A stretch of DNA of 64,000 nucleotides from Heligmosomoides polygyrus polygyrus (Eukaryota > Nematoda > Chromadorea > Rhabditida > Heligmosomidae). Position 1 is the stretch's first letter. Every line of letters begins with the position of its first letter. Under the pieces are notes generated by a model that did not search any database, was not told the origin of the DNA, and saw only the letters and a list, made by a program, of their open reading frames with translations. The DNA is taken from contig CANDYH010000046.1 of the NCBI GenBank assembly GCA_947396885.1, positions 28,438 through 92,437 of the forward strand, written 5' to 3'. Shown piece after piece: positions 22,764 to 33,705 of the stretch. A program made the position numbers and the translations under genes.

Positions 22764-23345
22764 TCAAAAATAGGCCCGATTACCTTCAAATATTCTCGGG
22801 CTTACTTCAAAGTGTAGAAGAGCGGAAATCTTACGTTGCGTCATGCGATAGGGTTGCACCATGCGTTCACTCAATACGCGATGATTGTTGAATTGTATGC
22901 GCAGTTGCTGTTGTCGCCGGATTAGTTAGCGGTAAAGTGATATTTTAATTTTGACAGCGACTTCTTTGCTACTCTTTTTACCGAGTCCTTGATTTAAACG
23001 CAAGCTAAAAACCGCCAAAAAGTTAGAAATTTTATAAACATTCAAATGACGAAAACTTTTTGTTGGAACACCACGAATAGGCTAGTCATTTGTTGGCTAG
23101 AGTCAAAATCAACAATTTTATCGACTCTCTTGAAGCGTGTAAAGTTGCCGTGAAAAGTGTATTACTAGAGAGAAGAATAAACGGGAAAAGGAGAATAGTT
23201 AGGTAGAAAGCCTCTTCAGACTTAGCTGAAAATAGCACGATAAATAAGTAAGGATTTTTCCTCTGAAAAACTAAATGTACTGCATTACAGGCCAGTTATC
23301 TCTTACGATTTACGATTTGCGAAATTTCGAATTTCATTTACGCAC
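22764..23345. mobile_element. Right-end fragment of a second hAT-like family
   Basis: 22940-23345 matches 60985-61437. Both contain ACGCAAGCTAAAAA, a TTGTTGGAA motif, TCTTACGATTTACG and GAAATTTCGAATTTCATTTA, and both end at ACGCACAACCCTG or ACGCACACCCCTG. A terminus complementary to CAGGGGTGTGCG is hAT-like. Left ends were not found. Confidence 0.5.
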
Positions 23346-23802
23346 AACCCTGATGGCTTATCTCAATAGAAGTATCATCTTGGGAGAATATGCAAGGTTC
23401 GTTTCGCCACTTAATCATACGAACCTTTGTTTAGTACTCCTCCCGTGGCTCATCGGTGACTGGGAGGACTACTAAGTAAGGTAGTATGCCAAGGGGTCAA
23501 GAAGAGTAAGAAAATGAAGAAAAAGAGGGTTAGAAAAGAAGAAATAAACCTACATAACGAATTTTAGGCGAGGAATCGGAAAAAACTACATATGATAGTC
23601 AGCGTATGCGCATTGGAGCGCGCTGACATACGCTACGCTGAGGGGTGATAATCCCGATGGATATAATAACTAGTAAGGTAATTTAAGAAAGTTAATTTGG
23701 AATATTTATCGAAACTACTCCAAAATAGCTTTAACAAACTTTATCAATTTGTCATTGTAATCAAGAAACCCGTATTTGTAATATATTTGTTTATTTCTAT
23801 AA

Positions 23803-26800
23803 CCACGGATCTCCCTCGATAGAGAGCCTTCGGGCTCTCTTGTTAAGAGGGATCTCGGGCCGCTTGTCGCAGGGCCACATGGCGCGTCCCCGGGTGGTGG
23901 ATAGGGGAATTAAACGCGAACCAAATGCGACCGTGTACTGCCTAGAGACGCAGATGGGATGCAGGGGATGGACTCCTTGCTCCTGCTGTGTCGGGTCGAT
24001 GCGTTCCTTGTGCGTGGGAGCGGCATGTTCGTGCACAGTGTGCGTGGATGTGTCCGTGACTGTGCGGATTGTAACTGTGTCGGCTCGGCCAAAAGCTTGC
24101 ACTCGGTAGACTGGGAGTACATGTAAGGCGATTCGAGGCCGCCTTAAGTCTCGCCCCGTCCCTTCGAGCAGTCTGGCTGGCTGCCCGGAGTACCCCGCCC
24201 GCACGACAGAGCCTGACTAGCTACCCGTGTTGTATTCCAGTCAAACACAGCAGCACTAAAGGGCCTCATTCCCCTGACCCCGAAAGAGCCCCCATTTCTG
24301 CAGCGATGGGAAGGACGAGTACGGAGAGGCTGCTAAAATCTCAGGGCCTAACCAGGCTGCGCAAACTGAGAAGGACTAGGATGACGATCTGTACTTACAA
24401 CGCCCGCACGCTTGCGTCGGAAGCATCCGTCGAGGACCTGATGATGCAAGCCAGGAAGATCAAGTACGACGTCATCGGACTGACCGAGACGAGAAGACAC
24501 CACCCCCTACACGCCGCCTACGACTCCGGAGAAGAACTGTTCCTCGGAACATGCGACAGCAGGGGAGTAGGCGGCGTTGGTGTCCTCGTCAACACGCACT
24601 TGGCCATGAACATCGATTCGTACGAGTCTCTGACAAGCCGAATCGGATGTCTGCGACTGAAGCGATGTGGCTCCGTGCCAGCCTTGACTGTGTTCGTCGC
24701 GTATGCCCCAACATCCGACTACGACGACGAAGACGTCGAGGCCTTCTACGTGGAGCTGGAGAAGTTCTATAAGGAAGATCACACCTTCTACAAGGTGATC
24801 GTCGGCGACTTCAACGCCAAGATCGGGCCACGAAGGTCGCCGGAAGAACTTCACATCGGAACCCACGGTTTGGAGTGGAACGAGCAAGGTGAAAGGCTGT
24901 CTGAGTTTATCATGTCGACCAAGACCATCCATGGAAACTCGCAGTTCCAGAAGCCTCCCTCCCTACGATGGACCTGGGAATCTCCCGGTGGCCAGTTCCA
25001 CAACGAGATCGACCACATCATCTTCAATCGCAAGTATTGCCTGACCGACGTCTCCGTTGTCCCCAAGTTCTACACGGGATCGGACCTCCGCCTCCTTCGC
25101 GCAAGGTTCCGCTTTTCGCGTCAAGGAGAGAAGGCCGCGAAGTTCAAGAAGAGGAATCCCAGAACGACCATCAACTGGGACCTCTACACCTCTCTTGTCG
25201 GCCTTTGGGAAGATGCCGTCATGGACAACGTCGACGAGGAATACGATCGCTTCGTGCACCATCTCCACGATAGTGCTAAGGGAGCCGAGAGCTTGAAGAT
25301 CACCAGGAGACGCCTGTCTCCGGAAACTTTCGAGCTGATACGGCAGCGTGGAGCAGCACGAGCGTCAGGCAACTACCAACTGACGTCCGAGCTTGCAAAG
25401 CTATGCAGAGCGGCGATAAAGGAAGATCTCAAGGAGAGAAGGGCGGAAGTGTTGGCTGAAGCAGCAGAGGCAGGGCTGAGCATCCGCAATGCCCGCCGGA
25501 ACTTCGCCAACTTCAAGACCAAGATGACCGCTCTCCGACGTCCTGACGGAACCATCACCTCTTCCAGAAGGACCATGGAGAAAGTCATCCACGACTTCTA
25601 CTCCGATCTCTTCGATAGCCACGTCCACCTGCCCCCATGCCATCTTCCGCAGGATGGATACGTCGTCCCCTCTGTTCTCTCTTCCGAAATCCGACACGCC
25701 ATCTCGTCGGTGAAGAAACGTACAGCACCCGGTTCTGACAGGATCAGAGCTGAACACTTGAAGAACCTCCCGCCAGCGCTCATCAACACCCTGGCGCGGC
25801 TCTTCACACGTTACCTGTCGGAGTGCAAGGTTCCATCTCAGTGGAAGACCAGCAGAACCGTCTTGCTGTACAAGAAGGGAGACGTGCACGACATTGGCAA
25901 CTATCGCCCGATCTGCCTGTTGTCCGTAGTCTACAAGCTGTTCACTCGAGTCATCCTGAATAGGATTAGTAGAACGCTGGGCGAAGGACAGCCATGCGAA
26001 CAAGCAGGATTTCGGAGAGGATTCAGCACGATCGACCACATACACACCATTACGAAGCTCATCGAAGTGTCGCGAGAGTACAAGCTGCCGCTGTGCCTTA
26101 CGTTCATCGACCTGAAGAAGGCATTCGACTCCGTCGAGACTGAAGCGGTCATGGAAGCCCTGCTCACCCAGGGCGTTCCTACTCAGTACATCAGGGTCCT
26201 TCGAGAGCTGTACAGTGGATTCACGACCAAGATCTCACCATTCTACAACGACGTCGTCATTGACGTGAAGAGAGGGGTTCGACAAGGGGATACCATATCC
26301 CCGAAGCTCTTCAGCGCCACCCTCGAAAACGTCATGCGCGAACTAGAATGGGAAGACATGGGAGTGAAGGTCGACGGCCGGCAACTGCACCATCTTCGCT
26401 TCGCTGACGACATCGTGCTCATAACACCGAGCATCAGTCAGGCGGAACGAATGCTGGCCGACTTCGATCGTGTATGTGGAAGCGTTGGACTGCAGCTGAA
26501 TCTTACGAAGACGATCGATGTTCATGAAGAACGGATGGGTTTCTGATGCCCCATTCTCGCTCAACGGAACGAAGATCTCCGAATGCTCCAGCTATGTGTA
26601 TCTGGGTCGCGAAGTCAACATGGCCAACGACCTAGCACCAGAGCTGAGCAGGAGGAAACGAGCGGCTTGGGGAGCTTTCAAGAGCGTCGAAGAAGTCGCG
26701 AAGAAGACGAAGAACGTCCGACTCCGTGCCCACCTATTCGACTCCACTGTTCTTCCTGCCCTAACATAAGCCTCAGAGACCTCGGCTTCACGAAAGCAGG

Positions 26801-27233
26801 ATGAACACGCGATCAGCACTGCGCAGCGAGGAATCGAAAGGACGATGCTCGGAGTGACACGACTCACGCAAGTGAGAGAAGGCCTCCGGAGTTCCGAGCT
26901 TCGCCGACGTTTGAAGATCAGAGACTCGGTCTCATGGGCCAAATCGTCGAAAATTAGGTGGGCCGGCCATGTAATACGCTTCGCAGACACCCGCTGGACG
27001 AGAGTCGTCACAGATTGGATTCCGCGGGATGTCAAAAGAACACAAGGACGCCCACCAACGCGTTGGTCGGACTTCTTCGTGAAAGCCCTGAACGACCGAT
27101 ATGACGCTCTTCGTGTCCCTCGAGCGAGGAGGATCCATTGGACCACTCTGGCACGCGACAGGGACGAATGGAGACGCTGCTGGCGCCCGCTCGAGCAAGT
27201 CGATGATCAACGGGACGACAGGTGATACAGGTG
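23803..27233 (+). mobile_element. Full-length RTE non-LTR retrotransposon, 3431 bp
   Basis: Bounded by a 10-bp target duplication ATTTCTATAA at 23793-23802 and 27234-27243. The 5' 500 bases are GC-rich leader, starting with a hairpin AGAGAGCCTTCGGGCTCTCT (23821-23840) inside an outer TCCCTC/GAGGGA stem. The body encodes endonuclease and reverse transcriptase, and the 3' end is a short GGTGATACAGGTG repeat, typical of RTE tails. The left and right host flanks join to continue the Naiad C-terminal frame, which proves the insertion boundaries. Confidence 0.93.
24306..27225 (+). pseudogene. RTE endonuclease-reverse transcriptase, recently disabled
   Basis: RTE proteins nick target DNA with an APE-type endonuclease and prime reverse transcription at the nick. 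Codons 27-230 hold the endonuclease: TYNARTL, the catalytic Glu in LTETRR, GDFNAKIG and EIDHIIF. The terminal SDH motif reads SDL (25080-25088), so the general-base His is Leu. Codons 430-740 hold the RT: YRPICLLSVVYKLFTRVI, FIDLKKAFDS, GVRQGDTISPKLF and FADDIVL. The frame breaks near 26513 by a 4-base tandem duplication (ATCG), resumes in another frame with GREVNMANDLAPELS, and meets a TAA at 26767 where Tyr is expected. The C-terminus (26845-27225) carries IRWAGHVIRFADTRWT. Few lesions mean recent insertion, but the copy is inactive. Confidence 0.92.
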
Positions 27234-27249
27234 ATTTCTATAAAGGCAT

Positions 27250-29545
27250 TTTAAAATACTAGTTATTATAAATTCTTGTGAATACCCATTATAAAGCAAT
27301 GTTTCTTTTAAATTAATAATCTTTATTTTAAAATTATCTAATGTTGAACAAATTCTAGCAATTCTGAGGGTCTCCGTTAATATAGTAGCTGATTTTATCT
27401 TTATAGAAATAGCAGACTTGGCGTGAGGGAATCTTATAACTTTAAAATCAAAGTCTTCAGTTTTGTTATATAATGAAGTTACAATTTTATTATTAATTAC
27501 CTTTAATGTGTAATGTCTAAGTAATTGCAACTGTACTCACTTATATGGGTTTTTTTAAATTCTAGTGTGCCTTTATATACTTCTTTCAGAATGTGATCAA
27601 CATTTGTTTCGTTTAGGCTATGGACCACTAATAAATCGTCCATATATCTATAAGGTATAAAAATGTAATTATACCGTCTACTTCTTTTAGTGTAGTCGTA
27701 TTCAAACATTGAAATTGTTAAATCAGCCAATAAGGGACTAAAATTACCACCTTGAGGTACTCCTTTATTTTGTTTAAATACTGAAGAAGAAAATACGCAA
27801 TAACTGTTTCTTAATAAATAATCCACATGATATAAAATGTCATGAATGGTATATAATAAATACTTATTACTAAAATTATTATCATCGGTGTAAAAGGTAT
27901 TATATTCATTACATGCAATGTATTTTTGCCACTATTTTTAAAGCAAATATTGAGTAATTCAGTAATTTTGCATAATATAACCTTATGAGAAAGATTTGTA
28001 AACATATCTTTAAAATCGGCTGAATATACTTTCAAATTCTCATGTTGTAAATCATTAAGTTCATCCGTAATGTTAGAATTGTTAATAGCCCAGTATATTT
28101 TACCTGTTTTATTACGAGCAGAAATAACATTGCAGTAGTTAACAAAATGTTTTTTAATAAACGTAAAAATCCGTTGTAGTTGTAGAGCCAAATTTTTTGT
28201 ACTGCTACTAGAGGCTCCTGTTATGAACCTAAAACTTATAGGAGTTTTATTTAGTTTTGGAAGACAATAGATAATAGGTAACCTTGAGTTTACATCCACA
28301 TTGAGGTGATTTATAACGTTGAAGAATTTATGCTTTAATATAATGGTAGTAGGATTACTATCTTTCAAATAATTGTAAGTTTTGTCATTAGCATTGTATT
28401 CCATTATGGAATTTTTAATGTGAACTCCCATTTCTTCCATTATAGTATGCAAATAATATTTTTTGCAAACGATTCCATAATTGTTAGCTGCCTTATCTAA
28501 GGGGCAAAATATAAAGTGTTTTTGGTAAAAGTTTAGTGTATGATACGGTATATGTTCCACATTTCCGTGCTCATTTATAAGCAAAGGTTTGATTTTATTT
28601 CTAAATTGACCAATTAAATATTTTTTTATTTCATTTAGACCCTCATTGTGTATCTTGTATTTTTTATTAATAACATTAAGTACCTTATCATATGCATTTG
28701 TAAATATTGTTTTTATTTTTAATCTGTCTAGAGTCTTTGTAACCCTGTATTTTGTCCCTTTAATAAGTAATGTTTTTAGAGCTTTATCTTCTATAATATT
28801 CAGGTCTCCGGTAATAATGTGTTTATGTGTTTTATCCACGTAGTTATTATATTTATTGTTAGGTGCCTCACACAAACAAGGGTTATATAAAATACTGTTA
28901 GCGCTATGGCTGTCTAGGGATTTGAGTAATTTGTTATAGTTAAATATTTTTGCTGAAACCGGTGTTTCATAGGTATAAATTACTCGAAATGGAATTTTTT
29001 CTTCCCTAGCGCGCATAAAACTAGTACATGTATAAGCTCTATTAAATATTTTAGAAATATTTACTTTATCAAAAACGTTATGGATGTAAGGAATGACGAC
29101 GTTAATAAACTCTTTCTTGTTATTATTTGTGTTATTACCAACACAATTATACTTAGTACTTGCAAGCAAACAGCACAATATGAATTTGGTTTTTTGTTTA
29201 ATTTGAGACAAAAATTGAGGATTAATGCTTAACTCCAATAGCTTAGCTATATTCTTTTTGGAGAGACTTTTTATGATTCTATAAATTTCTGTTATTTGTA
29301 TATTATCCTTGTTATTATTGAAATATTCAATAACCTTCATGTAGTTGTCATTGTTTTTATGCTTATGACAAGGTTTTTTACCTCTATTATTTCTTTCTTT
29401 AATAATTTTGAGTGAATAATAAGGGTGAGCAGTTTTATGTAGTAAAGGATTAGTAACATTAGTTATATTACCATAACCCTTAATGTTGTCATTAAGGCCT
29501 AAAGGATAGGCTGTGTTCAACAATTTTATCCAAAATAATTCTTTA
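27250..29545 (-). pseudogene. Naiad reverse transcriptase domain
   Basis: The main frame runs 29545 down to about 27900, then shifts near 27898 and again near 27505. Motifs in order on the - strand: WIKLLNTAYPLGLND, the linker FIFCPLDKAANNYGIVCKKY, IIYCLPKLNKTPISFRFI, YSADFKDMFTNLSH (28030-27985, first RT Asp), KGVPQGGNFSPLLADLTISM, YRYMDDLLVVH (27655-27620, catalytic DD), YLDIT, and NKTEDFDFKVIRFPHAKS. These match Penelope-like RTs rather than LINE or retroviral ones. The tail continues past the RTE insertion to a TAG at 23715. The two indels and two insertions make it non-functional. Base composition is strikingly AT-rich compared with the RTE inside it. Confidence 0.87.
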
Positions 29546-32175
29546 TTTATTTATTTATTTCATGCACTACACGTGCGCCCAAACATGGATGACGGAAAAT
29601 ACAAAGTTAAGCATGATAACATATAAAACGTAAAAACACAAAACAGAGAAGCTAGCATAAGACGAGCGATAGGAAATGAACAGCCACTGCAGTATGAGAC
29701 AAAAAATTGATAACTTCATCATCCATTTTCTTCTATCCAGTCAGCTATTGGCCAAACCAGCTCAAATAAGCCCACTAATCCTGTATTTTAGTCAATCTAG
29801 TCGATTGAATTACAGCCAGCAGTGAAAGAGTGAATTTAGAAATTGAGCATTGGAAGGGTCAAATACAGACTTCCACGCCAGGGTGCTCCAGCGCAACTGA
29901 CAACGTCATTCCAGCGCGGGTGTATGGTAGCACCTCTTTAACCCATTGACGACCGCGCGGGCCATTTTCGACCCGCAGTTTTTCTGTCGCTTGGGACCGC
30001 GCGGGCCGATTTTGGCCCGCGGTTATAAAACTGTTCGCTACGGCCTATTTCTCGCTTTTTCCGTAGTTTACGAGTAATCATTAGATATTTTGGATCCTAG
30101 CAATGCTACTGTGCTGTGGTCCGGCAGTTATTCACTTCTAAGCACTGATAAAATCAAATAGTAAGCACCACACACTATTCAAGCTGCACAAAGATCGGCA
30201 CTATTCACAAACAGCTACTCACATCTTATAAAAATGGCCATGCAGAAAAATAACTAGTCACCTTTCTTGTGAAAATTTTGAAAACAATCTAGACAATAGT
30301 ATGTCAAACACCTTCTACATCATAAGGTCACCTTATTTGCACGATTTGCGTCCTTTTTCTTCGTAGACCTTCTTACAAAAGCAAATTCATCTTCTATGTT
30401 TTGCTTCAAACCTGTTCCGGCCTTCTCCAATGTGAGAGGGAGCTTTTGGAGAGGGAGCTTCATTCGGAATATCGTGAATTAGTGTTTTTACGAGATTGCA
30501 GCGTTCGTGTGGTCCCAGCGCGTGGTCCCACGCGACAGACACGCGATTTTCCGCGCGGTCGTCAATGGGTTAAGCTAAATACGCAGGTTGGGCACTGGCC
30601 CTGGGGAAGCTGCTGCATTGGATAAAAGGAGTAAGAAAGAATACTTCACTTCACAAAGCACTGCTTGCCAGAGGACCTTTGAACACTAACCTCGTGTGTC
30701 ATTTACGGGCACGAAATAACGGCTTAGCCAGACACTACAATAGGTAGAAGTTGTAACCTGGCTGGATAGGAAAAATGGAAATAAGAACTCAAAGGTAGCA
30801 GGGCTGCAGTGGAGGAACAGGAGAATAAGGCAATAGAGGGTGTTAGCTAAGGAAAGCGATCTCGTCAACATATTCGAAGGAATTTCCAACTATGTCGGTA
30901 GGAGATGGTCTGATTAAAAGTGATCTAGAAGTGCACAACCTACTGCAACGCAACATCATCAATTCCAAGTAATTGGAAAAGATCTACATTATTCAGCTTC
31001 CTCTTAAAAGTAGTACTCGAGCCGTCGGCCATGAGGTCAAAAGGCAGTTGTTGGAGCCATCTTGCGCCACGATTGAAGACGATGTTATGCAAGGCAGGAT
31101 ATCTCCGATGATGTATCCTAGGATAATGTAGATTAAAAGACAACCGCCTCATACCACATGGACGAAAGACCCAAAACTTGCTGGCGCGCAGCTTCACTTC
31201 ACCACGTAGAATACGTAAACAGAAAACCAGATCGAAGACAATCCGTCTGCGCTGCAGTGAATGAAGTGAGAACAATTTTAAACGGTCACTATAGGAAGGC
31301 AAATGAGATTCCCCATGAGAGGAATACCTTCGGTACAATAGACGAGTAAATACTCGCTGAACTTTTTCTATGTACTTAACTTTTTTCTTGAACACTGGAC
31401 TCCATATGACGGTTGAGTACTCAAGGTGTGGTAACACGTATGTCTTGTAAAGTCGAATAAGGATGTTCGGGTCTGAACAACGGACGGCTCGAAAAATCGC
31501 AAACATCACTCTAAAAGCTTTCTTGACTATGGCGTCAATGTGATCAGAGAATCTCAGTTTCGAATCGAAAATTACGCCAAGGTCCTTTTTAGATTCACAT
31601 TCTTTAACGCAGATTTGGTTGATGTAATACTGTCGATGATTAGCATCGTTACCAAGCCGCATTATGGAGCACTTGTCAGGATTGAGAGGAATCCCCCATT
31701 GTTGTGTCCAGGATACCAGATTATCAACAGACTTTTGGAGATTTTCGATCACCGAATGAGAGTTTGTGTCATCGAATGCGCCGTATATTTTGAGGTCATC
31801 TGCATACATGAGGGCCTTAATGTAAGGAGCAGTTTTGAGAATAGAGGGCAGCTCCAGTGTATACAATATAAAGAGAAACGGAGAAAGCACACCCCCCTGG
31901 GGTACTCCACTCACACATACATGACTTGTTGAAAAACTGTTACCAACTCTAATTGTCATGTACCGCTCGAAGAGGAAGGAGGTAATCCAAGCAAGCAAAG
32001 ATCCACAGACCCCTTGAGACCGAAGCTTAAAAAGCAATTTACTGTGACTAACCTTATCGAAAGCTTTCGAAAAATCAAAGAATATTACATGAACTGTCTT
32101 GCCAGCATTAATAGCCAAACTCCAGTCATGGAGTGCCTCAGCCAAGTTAGTGGTAGTCGATGCATTTAGTAGCAC
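29541..32175 (-). mobile_element. CR1-like LINE, 5' truncated
   Basis: On the - strand the LINE begins inside its RT (TTNLAEALHDW, about 32155) and ends with an (AAAT)n tail at 29541-29562, a CR1-type microsatellite terminus. It lies within the Naiad frame between NNKDRNV and KELFWIK. No clear target duplication was seen, as is common for CR1. The 1.4 kb between the ORF stop (30943) and the tail is 3' region and contains a TTAA MITE (29942-30569). Confidence 0.8.
29942..30569. mobile_element. piggyBac-like MITE, 628 bp, TTAA duplication
   Basis: Ends CCCATTGACGACCGCGCGG and its exact inverse, flanked by TTAA at 29938-29941 and 30570-30573. TTAA target sites and CCC...GGG termini mark the piggyBac superfamily. 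The left end has an internal partial repeat (GACCGCGCGGGCC twice). No transposase frame. It sits in the 3' region of the CR1-like LINE and so is the innermost of three nested elements. Confidence 0.85.
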
Positions 32176-32865
32176 ATTCCTATCTTTGTTGTTATCCTGT
32201 GAATCTAAAATTGTAATTCTTAATTCAGATTTACATTCATGGAAGTGGCTATATAAAATACTAAATTTCTTTTTATTTTTAATATAATATAAATGTTCTT
32301 TAATTCTATCTTTAAGACGTCTACTCGTAATACCTACGTATTGCATTTCACATCTATTGCAAGTAATACAATAAACTACTGATTTAGTATTACATGATGT
32401 ATTGACAGATTTGTAGGTTTTAATTTTAAATTTAGTAACAGTGGAAGTTATATTGTTATCTAGTGAAGTTATATTACATATGTTGCATATCCTGTTACAA
32501 TACAGTCCTTTGTTTTGATTACCGAAATCTTTCAAAGTATATTGATTGCTCCCGTCTTTAAATTTATAGTATACTGAGTTATTGAAATATTGTTCTGTAC
32601 GTAATTCTTCATTGTTTTTAGACCAGTGTCTGAGTACAAGGGCGGTCCAACCCAGGTACAAAGAGGAGTCTCCCCGTGGGGTTCCGTGGGAGTGCCACGC
32701 GGGCTTGTCAGTCCCGAACACAAGACCAGTAATGGAGGCACCAAAATACGACTCCTCTTGACTATTTTGGCTTTTATAAACCCCGTCATTACTGGCCCCC
32801 ATTTTTAGTAAGAGGGTGGGGCCTCTTGTAATGGGTGAGGAAATGTACAGGGGATTACGTCCCAA
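30943..32865 (-). CDS. In-frame chimera: Naiad GIY-YIG domain fused to CR1 RT (641 codons)
   Basis: One uninterrupted - frame crosses the LINE insertion. Codons about 75-230 are Naiad: Cys-rich CNRICNIC, then the GIY-YIG nuclease VVYCITCNRCEMQYVGI with SRRLKDRIKEH (catalytic Arg and downstream His). From about codon 235 the frame is CR1 reverse transcriptase: VIFFDFSKAFDKVSH, VSGVPQGGVLSPFLF and MYADDLKIY (catalytic DD), SKKDLGVIFDSKLRFSDHI, then the C-terminal LEYSTVIWSPVFKKKV to TAG. The fusion arose by insertion, not selection, as far as can be told. The RT lacks its N-terminal motifs. It could be translated if transcribed from the Naiad promoter, but activity is doubtful. Confidence 0.8.
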
Positions 32866-33010
32866 TCCCGATAGTACCTGAAAGGAGAAAGCAAAAAGGA
32901 AGTGTAAAGGTTAACCCAAACTGGGAGCAAATCAATATTAATTAAATTAAAGGACTGGTTTAGATATTCATGTAAACTACGGTAACTGATACCGTAATCC
33001 ACAATCACAA

Positions 33011-33265
33011 TTTTTTTGGGAATTCCAAGAAATGATTCATTACTTCTAAAAGAATGGTTGAGATAGGTGTCTTATATGTACCCTATAATTAATTGTTGTA
33101 TATTTGTAAGTTTAAAGAATTAGCATAATATCTTGAATAAAACTTAAGTATGTTCAAGCAACGAAAGACCGGCTGGCATACGCCGCAGTGTTGAAGCCAT
33201 CCCTTGGCTCTGCCCCCCCCCCCCCCCCGACGGGGATATACATATATAGAGAGATATAGGATATA

Positions 33266-33334
<69 letters not shown>

Positions 33335-33360
33335 AAATAGTATGAATAAATAACCGTAAA
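33011..33360. repeat. Poly-C tract and (TA)n microsatellite
   Basis: Sixteen C at 33213-33228 and about 64 bases of TA dinucleotide at 33268-33332. The Ile-Tyr repeat frames across it are artefacts. The tracts mark the boundary between the Naiad 5' flank and the duplicated block of LPDEV copy 2. Confidence 0.95.
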
Positions 33361-33640
33361 TAGAAGGATAACATTCATAACACTGAACCATTCATAACAC
33401 TGAGCAAAAGTGTTTGGCAACAGGAAACTAGAAGGCAACTGATAATTTTAACAAGAATCGTTTCCAATTCCGTTAAATTTCTGAGAAAATTCTGTCAACT
33501 CGTTAAACTGGCTTTCAACGGAAACGGCTCGTTTAGTCGTTAACGGTTAGAGTGCGCTCATTGTGCGATCGCAATGGATAGAGACATCTTCCTATCTGAC
33601 CTGCAAGCTTTTCGATGCTAATGTAGACTTGCTCCGTCGC
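33361..33640. repeat. Duplicated 5' flank of LPDEV copy 2
   Basis: Shares order and sequence with 58110-58400 upstream of copy 3, for example GAGCAAAAGTGTTT, CGTTAAACTGGCTTTCAACG and GACATCTTCCTA. It should contain the promoter and first exon, but each candidate frame meets a stop in one copy or the other. In copy 2 the donor of the expected upstream exon reads GA (near 33669), whereas copy 3 has GTAAGG (58403). Confidence 0.6.
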
Positions 33641-33705
33641 CCTTGCTCAGTGCCTTGCTGCTATTGAAGGAAGGGCGATGTACATTAACGCCTAATGCTT
33701 TTCAG

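Larger units (their letters stand above)
23715..33010 (-). mobile_element. Naiad-type Penelope-like element, interrupted
   Basis: Read on the - strand: a Cys-rich segment and GIY-YIG endonuclease (about 32640-32175), then WIKLLNTAYPLGLND, then the reverse transcriptase (29545-27250) and a C-terminal tail ending at TAG 23717-23715. GIY-YIG before the RT is the arrangement described for Naiad/Chlamys Penelope-like elements; canonical ones have it after the RT. A TATA-like TTTATAAAAG lies near 32780. Two later insertions split it: a CR1-like LINE at about 29541-32175 and an RTE at 23803-27233. Reading frames on both sides of each insertion rejoin, so these are clean interruptions. Two small indels also break the RT frame. 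Outer boundaries are estimates. Confidence 0.85.

Noticed and set aside
23803..23900. Hammerhead or HDV ribozyme at the RTE 5' end
   Set aside because: No CTGATGA core was found and the HDV pseudoknot could not be fitted; only the stable hairpin is reported.
25401..26045. 214-codon - strand frame inside the RTE
   Set aside because: Shadow of the GC-rich reverse transcriptase coding strand.
27503..29523. Retroviral or hepadnavirus-like polymerase because of the YMDD motif
   Set aside because: Surrounding motifs (PKLNKTPISFRFI, ADFKDMFTNL, GVPQGGNFSPLLADL) and the upstream GIY-YIG domain are those of Penelope-like elements; no gag, protease or LTRs.
33089..33438. Ile-Tyr-rich membrane-like proteins
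   Set aside because: Artefact of the (TA)n tract.
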